From an uncultured Rickettsiales bacterium (lineage in GTDB: Bacteria > Pseudomonadota > Alphaproteobacteria > Rickettsiales > UBA1997): DNA of 7,626 nt. Position numbers and translations under genes: made by a program. Location of the stretch: positions 1-7,626 of the forward strand of contig CAKVBE010000043.1 of assembly GCA_934725005.1 (NCBI GenBank), in the 5' to 3' direction. The notes under the pieces were generated by a model. The model saw only the letters and a program-made list of their open reading frames with translations. It was not told the DNA's origin and made no database searches. Shown one piece after another: positions 1 to 5,897 of this stretch; the stretch's first letter is position 1, and every line of letters begins with the position of its first letter.

Positions 1-732
1 AATAAGTATGGTGAATTTAATAACTATGATCTTTTTAAAATTTTTGCTTTTGTTTTAATGGTAATTGATCATATCGGTTTTTTCTTTTTTCCTGAATCTA
101 TGCTGTTAAGAGCGGTTGGCAGATTATCGTTTCCAATTTATGCTATGTTACATGGTATAATAACAAAAAATAATACTGAACACAAGGCAAATTATTTACT
201 ATTATTTCTTGGTCTATCGACCAATTTGGTGTTTTATATATTGTTTAAACGGTTTGCTGCGTTGAATATACTTGTCTCGTTTTTTTTATTTGATTTTGTG
301 TTTGCAAAGATGTTAAGATTTGATTATAAGTCATTTTTTGCATTGTTTATCCTAGTTCTCATAAATTACTTCTTTTACAGTACGCTCAATATGTATATTG
401 AGTACGGTTTATTTGTATTATTATTTATGCTGGTTGGAAAAATTTTCTATAAAGTTGGAACGAACATCATTGAGAATGTTTTTTCATTTAGTGTATTTTT
501 AACGTATTTTTTGACACAGATTAAAGTTTTTAGATTTAATAATATCTGTAGTATGATTTGTGGAGTTGGTTTATTGATTTTACTAGTGTCAATGTATGAT
601 TTTAAATTTAGAGAATATCATAATGTAAACAGTAATAGATTTCTTTTATTTTTATCTAGGTATTCTTTGGAACTGTACTTTATACATCTTATATTATTTA
701 TGTTTATGTTTAAACTTACATTTTACTACTAA
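1..732 (+). CDS. TraX-family integral membrane protein (5' end cut by window edge)
   Basis: The reading frame is open from base 1, so the ATG at 58 is an internal Met (residue 20 of the visible 243) and the true start lies just outside the window. Family hallmarks visible are the first hydrophobic helix running into D23-H24-I25-G26, then G40-R41 with F44-P45 (GRLSFPIY). The C-terminal segment reads SRYSLELYFIHL, also typical of TraX. About eight hydrophobic segments cover almost the whole protein, so it is an inner-membrane protein. The family is named after F-plasmid TraX, which N-acetylates pilin. Chromosomal homologues without conjugation genes are common and their substrates are mostly unknown. 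Family members are roughly 230-250 residues, so only a few residues are probably missing. No other tra gene is visible, so acylation of a surface component is inference. The family call is fairly firm; the function is not. Confidence 0.8.
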   Translation, partial: NKYGEFNNYDLFKIFAFVLMVIDHIGFFFFPESMLLRAVGRLSFPIYAMLHGIITKNNTEHKANYLLLFLGLSTNLVFYILFKRFAALNILVSFFLFDFVFAKMLRFDYKSFFALFILVLINYFFYSTLNMYIEYGLFVLLFMLVGKIFYKVGTNIIENVFSFSVFLTYFLTQIKVFRFNNICSMICGVGLLILLVSMYDFKFREYHNVNSNRFLLFLSRYSLELYFIHLILFMFMFKLTFYY

Positions 733-878
733 AGCATCGGACTTCATTCGTTGTTTTGAATTGTTAATTTAAATTGTCCAACGCAAGCGTGAGATAGTAA
801 AGTTTGATGCTACCACCTGCTTGCCTTTGGTTCTTGTTTAATTATTGTTTAAATACCTTCTAAAAGAAGTTTTGATTC
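733..878. other. Convergent intergenic gap with a GC-richer structure-prone island
   Basis: This gap separates the 3' ends of the traX-like gene and fabG. Positions 775-830 are visibly richer in G and C than the surrounding T/A tracts. Inverted pairs can be seen: AGCATC 733-738 with GATGCT 806-811, CGTTG 749-753 with CAACG 779-783, and GCAAGC 783-788 with GCTTGC 819-824. The first two pairs nest. A weak hairpin CTTC-TAAAA-GAAG followed by TTTT lies near 857-874 and could end plus-strand transcription. On the minus strand a short stop-bounded frame crosses the island but has no convincing start. It could be a terminator region, a small RNA or a copy of an interspersed repeat; the sequence alone does not decide. 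Confidence 0.35.
831..841 (+). repeat. Intergenic word TTCTTGTTTAA, copy 1
   Basis: This 11-base word lies immediately 3' of the GC-richer island behind the traX-like gene. The same word occurs at 4269-4279 behind kdsB, also just after a structured GC-richer stretch. An inverted 10-base version is at 4367-4376. I saw no copy inside a coding region of the window. Its role is unknown. Confidence 0.4.
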
Positions 879-1625
879 TTATACCATCAACATTCCGCCA
901 TTAACATGGATTGTTTGACCAGTTATGTAGCTTGCTTCTTTACTTGCAAGGAATGCTATTGTATTAGCTATTTCTTCGGCTTGTCCCATTCTGCCCATAG
1001 GTATTTCGGCTAACATCTTTGTTTTTTGCTCATCTGTTAAGACATCTGTCATTGGTGTTTCAATAAATCCTGGAGCGACACAATTTATCGTAATACCCCT
1101 AGAAGCTACTTCCATTGCCATAGCTTTTGACATTCCTATTAGTCCGGCTTTTGATGCACAGTAATTAGCTTGTCCAGCATTTCCCATTACTCCAACTACT
1201 GAAGATATATTTATTATTCTGCCATACCTTCTTTTTATCATTTTCTTGATCGCGTTCCTATTCAAGAAAAATGATGATCTTAAATTTATATTTAATACAC
1301 TGTCAAAATCTTTATCTGACATTCTCATTGCTAGATTATCTTTTGTGATTCCAGCATTACAAATCAGAATATCAATACCATTCATTTCTGTGTCTGCTCT
1401 ATCAAATAACTCAGATAAGCACTCATCATTTGATAAATCGCATTCATATATAAAGGTTTTTGTTTGTATTTCATTTGCCAATCTTTCAAGTTTTGATTTA
1501 TTTGTACCAGATAATCCAACTGTAGCACCTTGTTTTGCAAACAACTTAGCTGTTGCTGAACCGATTCCACCAGTTGCGCCAGTGATTAAAACTTTTTGTC
1601 CATTTAGATTAAACATGTTAAACAT
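879..1625 (-). CDS. fabG: 3-oxoacyl-[acyl-carrier-protein] reductase FabG
   Basis: FabG is the cytosolic NADPH-dependent reductase that converts 3-oxoacyl-ACP to 3-hydroxyacyl-ACP in each round of type II fatty acid elongation. The 248-residue protein is a classical short-chain dehydrogenase. It has the dinucleotide-binding glycines in TGATGGIG (15-22), the NAG motif at 90-92, and the tetrad Asn114, Ser142, Tyr155, Lys159. The spacing matches E. coli FabG (Asn110, Ser138, Tyr151, Lys155). PGFIET follows, and the C-terminus ITGQTIHVNGGMLMV is typical of alphaproteobacterial FabG. The 5' end repeats ATGTTTAA(C/T) twice. Starting at Met4 (base 1616) gives MFNLNGQKVLITG, which fits the family as well as or better than the 1625 start. 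The gene stands alone here, without the fabD, acpP or fabF neighbours often seen, and diverges from the HAD-glycosyltransferase operon. Other SDR activities cannot be excluded, but all motifs fit FabG. Confidence 0.92.
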   Translation of the reverse strand: MFNMFNLNGQKVLITGATGGIGSATAKLFAKQGATVGLSGTNKSKLERLANEIQTKTFIYECDLSNDECLSELFDRADTEMNGIDILICNAGITKDNLAMRMSDKDFDSVLNINLRSSFFLNRNAIKKMIKRRYGRIINISSVVGVMGNAGQANYCASKAGLIGMSKAMAMEVASRGITINCVAPGFIETPMTDVLTDEQKTKMLAEIPMGRMGQAEEIANTIAFLASKEASYITGQTIHVNGGMLMV

Positions 1626-1644
1626 TTAAATTTTTTTGACTAAC

Positions 1645-1673
1645 AATAATTAAATTATTTTAAAAAAAGTCAA
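1645..1673 (-). promoter_or_regulatory. Possible fabG promoter in the divergent gap
   Basis: On the minus strand a TTGACT -35-like box (plus-strand AGTCAA at 1668-1673) is followed after about 16-17 bases by AT-rich -10-like sequences (AATTAT or ATTATT). This would put transcription start some 10-25 bases before fabG. A second TTGACT on the plus strand at 1636-1641 forms an inverted pair with it, and AATAATT/AATTATT lies between them. The -35 is good, but the -10 is poorly defined in sequence this AT-rich. Confidence 0.3.
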
Positions 1674-1682
1674 TGTTATCTA

Positions 1683-1711
1683 TTGCATTGAATTTTTATT
1701 TTATGTAATAT
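1683..1711 (+). promoter_or_regulatory. Probable promoter of the HAD-glycosyltransferase-kdsB operon
   Basis: TTGCAT (1683-1688) and TAATAT (1706-1711) are separated by 17 bases, a sigma70-like arrangement. The ATG of the first operon gene is 28 bases beyond the -10. The leader is A-rich with no clear Shine-Dalgarno sequence. Both boxes are only partial matches to consensus, and the background is very AT-rich. Confidence 0.4.
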
Positions 1712-1739
1712 CAAGAACTAATTCAAAAAAATAATTAAA

Positions 1740-2423
1740 ATGGCAAATAAACTCATAGTTAAAAACATTTTTTGGGATGTTGATGGCGTGTTAGCAAATT
1801 TAAATCATGCTTATTATTCATTCATCAAAAATTATCCGATGTTTAGAGAGCATTTTAAAAAATATGAATATAAAGACTTACCAAAAGCTTTGCCTATAGA
1901 CAAAGTAAAATTTGGTGCAATGGAACTGAAAACACATCCAACTTTAGGTGTTGAGTTAGATAAAGAATTTTGTGCAAGTGACGACTATTATTTTGATAGA
2001 CCATTATATCCCGGAACCGCCAAAATTTTGAGAGAATTAAATGATATGGGTTATTTACAAATAACCATGTCGGCTGGTTTTAATATGGATAAGAAGAAGG
2101 AATTATTAAAAAGAATTCTTGGTGATTTAACTGATTTTTTAAAAATTGAAGTTGTAGAACATGACAAAGCTGGTATGGAACAAGGAAGCTCAAAAGAGGC
2201 AAAAATGTTGGCAGTTTTGAAAAGACTTGGTGCAAAACCAGAAGAAACAGTCTTAGTTGACGATAGAATCTATAACATATATTCAGCAATTAAAGCTGGC
2301 GTTCATCCCGTAAGATTTAGAAGTGAGTTTACAACAGACTCACCAGAAGACCTAAAAGATGTTCCGGAAGTTGAAAATATTTATCAATTTAAGAATTGGT
2401 TATTAAATAACACTGTTATGTAA
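1740..2423 (+). CDS. HAD-superfamily hydrolase (probable phosphatase)
   Basis: This 227-residue protein carries the four HAD motifs. Motif I is FWDVDGV, with nucleophile Asp13 and acid/base Asp15. Motif II is in ITMSAG (Thr109 or Ser111), motif III is probably Lys152 in SSKEAK, and motif IV is VLVDDR (Asp174-Asp175). The roughly 85 residues between motif I and PLYPGTAKILREL form a mostly helical insert in the cap position. Together these indicate a soluble magnesium-dependent phosphatase of the haloacid dehalogenase superfamily. The substrate is not evident. It is longer than KdsC (Kdo-8-phosphate phosphatase, about 180 residues and capless), so I do not call it kdsC. Its place as first gene of an operon with a glycosyltransferase and a KdsB-type enzyme suggests it dephosphorylates a sugar or acts on a glycan intermediate; this is inference. 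The start is supported by the upstream promoter and the lack of any earlier in-frame family-like sequence. Confidence 0.75.
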   Translation: MANKLIVKNIFWDVDGVLANLNHAYYSFIKNYPMFREHFKKYEYKDLPKALPIDKVKFGAMELKTHPTLGVELDKEFCASDDYYFDRPLYPGTAKILRELNDMGYLQITMSAGFNMDKKKELLKRILGDLTDFLKIEVVEHDKAGMEQGSSKEAKMLAVLKRLGAKPEETVLVDDRIYNIYSAIKAGVHPVRFRSEFTTDSPEDLKDVPEVENIYQFKNWLLNNTVM

Positions 2424-2428
2424 TAATT

Positions 2429-3418
2429 ATGGAAAGTCAAGCTATTGTGTTGATGCCTTATTATCAAACTAAACGTAGTTTGTTTGAAAAATCACTTCAA
2501 AGTTTTTTAGATCAAGATTATCAAAATAAAAAATTAGTAATTTATGTTGATAATGATAAAAAAAATGAAAATGATTTAAACAGAATTTTGGATAATTTAG
2601 ATGAAAAACAAAAGAAACAGATAGTTTTAATAGGTGGAAAGAAACATAGCGGTCTTGCGGAAGCCAGAAATGAGTTACTAAAATATGTAAAAGAAGAAGT
2701 TGACGATAATGCTATTATTTTTCAGTTAGACTCAGATGATTGTTATACTAGCAATAATGTTGTCTCAAATATAATAAGTAATATAGAAAAAAGCGGAGCT
2801 GATGTCGCTATTCTAAATTTTAAGTATGGTTTTTATGATGGAAAAACTGAAGATAAAGGATTGAAAACAACGAAAGAACAGACTAGTTCTATTTCTAAAA
2901 AATATACAAGGGCAAAATATTTTGAACCAGAAGAAGATTTTAAAAATTTAACAAGTTTGGGATGGACTAAGGTTTACACAGCAAAATTATTCAAAAAATT
3001 ACCACCAGTTGTAAGTGATGGTAAGTATGAAGATTTTGTTTATATGGCTCTATTTTGTTTCGATAATATAAAAGTTGTTGGAGTAGAATCTGAATGTATT
3101 ATTTTCAATAAGTATTCATCATCTATAACATCAACCAGAACAGAAAAAGATTGTAAGGATGTTGTTGATAGATTAAATGAATTCTGGGAATATCTTCAAA
3201 CAATACATAATGAAACTACATGTGGTCTTTACACTGAGCGAGAAAAAAAGAAAAAAATTGAACAAATAGCTAAAGATTTTATAAACAGTAAAACTAAACA
3301 ATATGAAAGTATTTTCGAGACTTATTATAGAGTAAACAAAACAAATTTATTAGGCTATTTTAAAAAATACTTAAGTAATTTATTAACGAAAAATGAGAAA
3401 AAACAATGTCAAATATAA
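2429..3418 (+). CDS. Family 2 glycosyltransferase
   Basis: The N-terminal ~110 residues form a GT-A nucleotide-sugar-binding domain. It starts with a hydrophobic strand (AIVLMPYYQT), followed by SLQSFLDQDYQNKKLVIYVDN, then HSGLAEARNELL. The metal-binding DxD motif is FQLDSDD (Asp101-Ser102-Asp103-Asp104). A second half has GWTKVYTAKLFKKLP and KYEDF (Glu201-Asp202, the likely catalytic-base region). This is the usual layout of inverting family 2 glycosyltransferases that add sugars to surface polysaccharides. No transmembrane helix is obvious and the Lys-rich C-terminus suggests peripheral membrane binding. The gene starts 5 nt after the HAD stop and overlaps kdsB by 13 nt, so the three are almost certainly co-transcribed. 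Donor and acceptor are unknown; the neighbouring CMP-sugar synthetase makes a CMP-linked 2-keto sugar a candidate donor, although most GT2 enzymes use UDP- or GDP-sugars. An A7-G-A7 stretch lies at about 3242-3257. Confidence 0.82.
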   Translation: MESQAIVLMPYYQTKRSLFEKSLQSFLDQDYQNKKLVIYVDNDKKNENDLNRILDNLDEKQKKQIVLIGGKKHSGLAEARNELLKYVKEEVDDNAIIFQLDSDDCYTSNNVVSNIISNIEKSGADVAILNFKYGFYDGKTEDKGLKTTKEQTSSISKKYTRAKYFEPEEDFKNLTSLGWTKVYTAKLFKKLPPVVSDGKYEDFVYMALFCFDNIKVVGVESECIIFNKYSSSITSTRTEKDCKDVVDRLNEFWEYLQTIHNETTCGLYTEREKKKKIEQIAKDFINSKTKQYESIFETYYRVNKTNLLGYFKKYLSNLLTKNEKKQCQI

Positions 3419-4188
3419 TTACACTTATTCCAGTTAGAATGAAAGCAACAAGGTTGCCAAATAAACCATTGCTTGATGTTAATGGAAAAACTGTTTTACA
3501 AAGAGTTTGTGAAAATGTTAAAAAATATATAACAGGTGATGTTTATGTTGCAGCAGGTGATCAAGTTATAGTTGATGCGTGTAAAGATTATGATGTGCCA
3601 GCTATTTTAACGGATTCAGCATTGCCATCGGGAACAGATAGAATCGCGAGCGCTTTAAAACAAATTGATCCAAGTGGTAAAAAGTACGATATAGTTGTAA
3701 ATTTCCAGGGTGATGGATTAAATGTTGATCCAAGAGTAAATTTACCATTGATAGAAATGATTGAAAAAGGTGGTTGTGATATAGCTACTTGTGGTATGAT
3801 TTTTAAAACAAAAGAAGATGCAGATAACATAACAAATGTAAAAATTGTTATGGGTTTAAGAGAAGGTGAAAAAGAAGGTAGAGCTCTGTATTTTACAAGA
3901 GCTTCTAATTGTCCATTTACCAGAGATCCAGTAAAAATTAAAAATCAAGATTTGTATCACCATATAGGTATTTATGTTTATACTGCTGAAGCTCTAAGAA
4001 AAATGGTATCATTACCGGTTGGTGTTCTTGAGGCTAGGGAAGCACTTGAACAGTTAAGAGCATTAGAGAATGGTATGATAATTAAGGCAAGGATCATTAC
4101 ACAAGAAGAAATGAAATTAAATCCAAATGCTCCAGCTGATGTAAATACTACTGATGAGTTAGGAGAGGCTAGAAAATATATTAAATAA
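3406..4188 (+). CDS. kdsB: 3-deoxy-manno-octulosonate cytidylyltransferase (KdsB-type CMP-sugar synthetase)
   Basis: KdsB activates Kdo as CMP-Kdo in the cytosol for LPS inner core or capsule synthesis. The 260-residue protein has the signature nucleotide-binding start IPVRMKATRLPNKPLLDVNGK (residues 8-28), SGTDRI (75-80), the metal-binding VVNFQGD (97-103), ALYFTRA, LYHHIGIYVY and LEQLRALENGM. This is the family's full order and close to its usual ~250 residues. Oddities: QGD is followed by GLN where most KdsB proteins read QGDEP or QGDLP. The segment before EALEQLRALE reads VGVLEAR rather than the usual S-P-L-E. The C-terminal VDTPEDL region is changed to PADVNTTDEL with a small insertion. 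These could mark a divergent paralogue using a related sugar rather than the housekeeping copy. The start overlaps the preceding gene by 13 nt, indicating translational coupling. Family identity is strong; exact substrate is less so. Confidence 0.85.
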   Translation: MSNIITLIPVRMKATRLPNKPLLDVNGKTVLQRVCENVKKYITGDVYVAAGDQVIVDACKDYDVPAILTDSALPSGTDRIASALKQIDPSGKKYDIVVNFQGDGLNVDPRVNLPLIEMIEKGGCDIATCGMIFKTKEDADNITNVKIVMGLREGEKEGRALYFTRASNCPFTRDPVKIKNQDLYHHIGIYVYTAEALRKMVSLPVGVLEAREALEQLRALENGMIIKARIITQEEMKLNPNAPADVNTTDELGEARKYIK

Positions 4189-4224
4189 TTTCAATTCTAC
4201 TTTTTGTTCAGAATTTTGTAATTC

Positions 4225-4280
4225 GATTGTACTTGGTATGTGACCAGACTAGTGAGTACCGAGTACTATTCTTGTTTAAA
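4225..4280 (+). terminator. Hairpin downstream of kdsB, possible operon terminator
   Basis: GTACTTGGTA (4229-4238) pairs with TACCGAGTAC (4257-4266) in a 10-bp stem with one G-U pair. It extends to about 13 pairs with one mismatch (4225-4270), around an 18-nt loop. A T-rich but interrupted tract (TATTCTTGTTTAA) follows. It lies about 40 nt after the kdsB stop, where an operon terminator is expected. The long loop and broken U-tract make it an imperfect intrinsic terminator; a regulatory RNA structure or repeat element is an alternative. Confidence 0.4.
4269..4279 (+). repeat. Intergenic word TTCTTGTTTAA, copy 2
   Basis: Exact 11-base match to 831-841, again directly after a structured GC-richer stretch behind a plus-strand gene. 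With the inverted copy at 4367-4377 it forms an 11-bp inverted repeat (ATTCTTGTTTA 4268-4278 and TAAACAAGAAT 4367-4377). The 88-base spacer contains the sppA promoter. Confidence 0.4.
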
Positions 4281-4330
4281 AAATGTTATATTTTGTGTTG
4301 CAATTTTCATATTGAAATAGTTAATTATGG

Positions 4331-4358
4331 TTGATTACTTTAAAAGTATTTTTATATT
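4331..4358 (+). promoter_or_regulatory. Probable sppA promoter with palindromic spacer
   Basis: TTGATT (4331-4336) and TATATT (4353-4358) are separated by 16 bases, a good sigma70-like pair. It predicts a start near 4365 and a leader of about 35 nt to the ATG at 4400. The spacer begins with a perfect 13-base palindrome TACTTTAAAAGTA (4336-4348), placed where a repressor would block polymerase. The inverted TTCTTGTTTA word begins at the predicted transcription start. Confidence 0.5.
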
Positions 4359-4366
4359 ACGTTGTC

Positions 4367-4377
4367 TAAACAAGAAT
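4367..4377 (-). repeat. Inverted copy of the TTCTTGTTTA word in the sppA leader
   Basis: TAAACAAGAAT here is the exact reverse complement of ATTCTTGTTTA at 4268-4278. It sits at about +3 to +13 of the predicted sppA transcript, 22 bases before the ATG at 4400. It could base-pair with the upstream arm or bind a regulator, or be the other boundary of a repeat element. Confidence 0.35.
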
Positions 4378-4399
4378 AATTAATATATTAGTTTGAATC

Positions 4400-5296
4400 A
4401 TGAAAAGTGTTGATGTTGATAATTTTTTGTTTTTGAGCAAAATGAAAAATAAAGTTACATTTTGGAGAATTTTTAGTGTTTGTTTACTATTTGCATTAAT
4501 TCCATTGTTATTCTATAATAAAATAAAATGTAGTGAAAAAAAAGAAAATGATTATATAGCGAAGGTTAAAATAAATGGAGAAATATGGAATGATTCATTT
4601 GATGAAGAAAGATTGGACGAATTAAAAAAAGATAGCAGTGTAAAAGCTATAATATTAGAAATAGATAGTCCTGGTGGTGAGGTAGTTTCGAGCGAAATAT
4701 TATACAGTTTTTTTAAAGAAATATCCAAGGAAAAACCAGTTGTGGCGACAATAAAAAGCTTAGGAGCGTCCGGAGCGTATATGGTTGCACTAGCTAGTGA
4801 ATACATAGTCGCTTATAATACAAGCTTGATTGGTTCAATTGGTGTATTTTCTCAGTCTACAAATGTAAGTGATTTATTGGATAGATTTGGTGTTAACGTA
4901 AAAATGTATAAGAGTTCGAAACTCAAAGCTTCGCCAAACATGTATGAAAAAACAGATGAGGAAGTGGATTCTGTAATGGAAGAAGAAATAAATGAAGTGT
5001 ATAATTATTTTCTAGATGTTTTTGTTGAGAATAGAAAGTTGAGTAGAAAAGATGCTTTAGACATAGCTAATGGACAGATATATGTTGGAAGACAAGCTTT
5101 AAATTTTAAATTAATTGATAAGATTGGAAATACAAAGGATTTGTTGGACTACCTTGAAAAAAAAGGAATAGAAACAAAAAAGGTATCTGATTATGATATA
5201 ACTCGATATTATGGTGGAAAAATATCGAAATTTATTAAAAATTTTAATAGCAGAAAGGTATCGTATAGCAAAAAATTATTATTTCTATATAATTGA
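4400..5296 (+). CDS. sppA: Signal peptide peptidase SppA, short form (peptidase family S49)
   Basis: SppA is a membrane-anchored serine protease facing the periplasm that degrades cleaved signal peptides. A single N-terminal membrane segment (about residues 20-38, RIFSVCLLFALIPLLFY) anchors the 298-residue protein. The S49 domain follows: ILEIDSPGGEVVSSE (84-98), nucleophile Ser123 in LGASGAYM, and LIGSIGVF (142-149). The general-base Lys is probably Lys175 in YKSSKLKASP; the 52-residue Ser-Lys spacing equals that of Bacillus SppA Ser147/Lys199. YVGRQALNFKLIDKIG near the C-terminus is also typical. The length is that of the short, single-domain form, unlike the ~600-residue E. coli protein. 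Minor oddity: the usual ASGGY reads ASGAY. Met14 (base 4442) is an alternative start that shortens the cytoplasmic tail to MKNKVTFWR; neither start has a clear Shine-Dalgarno sequence. It ends with a basic tail and a TGA stop. Confidence 0.88.
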   Translation: MKSVDVDNFLFLSKMKNKVTFWRIFSVCLLFALIPLLFYNKIKCSEKKENDYIAKVKINGEIWNDSFDEERLDELKKDSSVKAIILEIDSPGGEVVSSEILYSFFKEISKEKPVVATIKSLGASGAYMVALASEYIVAYNTSLIGSIGVFSQSTNVSDLLDRFGVNVKMYKSSKLKASPNMYEKTDEEVDSVMEEEINEVYNYFLDVFVENRKLSRKDALDIANGQIYVGRQALNFKLIDKIGNTKDLLDYLEKKGIETKKVSDYDITRYYGGKISKFIKNFNSRKVSYSKKLLFLYN

Positions 5297-5320
5297 TTTT
5301 TTGTTTTAGTATCCTACAAT
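5293..5320 (+). promoter_or_regulatory. Probable ssb promoter overlapping the sppA stop
   Basis: TTGATT (5293-5298) overlaps the sppA TGA, and TACAAT (5315-5320) follows after 16 bases. This is the same -35 sequence and spacing as the sppA promoter. The ATG of ssb is about 23 nt past the predicted transcription start. The matching architecture of two neighbouring promoters raises confidence a little. Confidence 0.45.
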
Positions 5321-5349
5321 GCAAGGTAAAATAAAATTAATTTTCATAT

Positions 5350-5859
5350 ATGGCTTTAAATAAAGTAATATTGATAGGTAATACTGGAAGAGATCCTGAA
5401 ATAAGAACGATGAATAATGGAAATGAAGTAGCAATTTTTACATTAGCTACGACAGATTCGTGGAAGGATAAGGTAACAGGAGAAAGAAAAGATAAAACTG
5501 AATGGCATAGAATAGTAATTTATACACCAGGTCTCGTAAACATATGCAAAAATTATGTTAAAAAGGGATCAAAGTTATACTTAGAAGGAACTCTTCAGAC
5601 TAGAAAATGGGTTGACAGTCAAGGAATTGACAGACAAGTAACAGAAGTTGTTTTACAAGGTTTTAATTGTACACTACAATTGTTGGATAGTAAAAATTCT
5701 TCTGCAAATTCTAATAATGATTTTGATGAGAATTATTATAATTCATTAGATGGTGACAGTTCGTCGATGCCAAATAATAATTTCAGTAGTAATACAGAAA
5801 ATAAGTTAGACAATAAGGAATTTATAGAAGAAGTTGTTGATGACGACATACCTTTTTAA
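5350..5859 (+). CDS. ssb: Single-stranded DNA-binding protein SSB
   Basis: SSB coats single-stranded DNA in replication, repair and recombination and recruits partner enzymes through its C-terminal tip. The 169-residue protein has an N-terminal OB-fold of about 112 residues: LNKVILIGNTGRDPEIR, then VAIFTLATTDSWKDKVTGERKDKTEWHRIVIY, KKGSKLYLEGTLQTRKW and TEVVLQGFNCTLQLLD. Conserved DNA-stacking aromatics include Trp38, Trp52 and Trp87. A low-complexity Asn/Ser/Asp-rich linker follows (about 115-160), then the acidic tip VDDDIPF, the conserved partner-binding peptide. Length and order are normal and the EWHRIVIY/VVLQGFN wording is alphaproteobacterial. It is a chromosomal-type SSB with its own probable promoter. 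It is not next to uvrA, gyrA or rpsF/rpsR, genes that neighbour ssb in other bacteria. Confidence 0.95.
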   Translation: MALNKVILIGNTGRDPEIRTMNNGNEVAIFTLATTDSWKDKVTGERKDKTEWHRIVIYTPGLVNICKNYVKKGSKLYLEGTLQTRKWVDSQGIDRQVTEVVLQGFNCTLQLLDSKNSSANSNNDFDENYYNSLDGDSSSMPNNNFSSNTENKLDNKEFIEEVVDDDIPF

Positions 5860-5897
5860 AATGTGTTTATGGAAAGTATACAAATGTCTGGAAATCT

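Noticed and set aside
58..732. Taking the ATG at 58 as the start of the TraX-like protein
   Set aside because: The frame is open back to base 1, and the upstream residues (DLFKIFAFVL) complete the family's first helix; the start is outside the window.
1246..1629. Plus-strand and second minus-strand open frames across fabG
   Set aside because: They are out-of-frame shadows of a fabG with every catalytic residue intact, and their translations resemble no family.
2080..2289. Minus-strand open frames inside the HAD, kdsB (3588-3830) and sppA (4552-4806) genes
   Set aside because: Each lies wholly inside a well-supported gene on the other strand and shows no protein motifs.
1740..2423. Calling the HAD gene kdsC
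   Set aside because: KdsC is a shorter capless protein; this one has a cap-sized insert between motif I and motif II.
3242..3257. A7-G-A7 tract in the GT2 gene as a phase-variation switch
   Set aside because: A-runs of this length are common throughout this AT-rich sequence, and the frame is intact; no evidence of switching.
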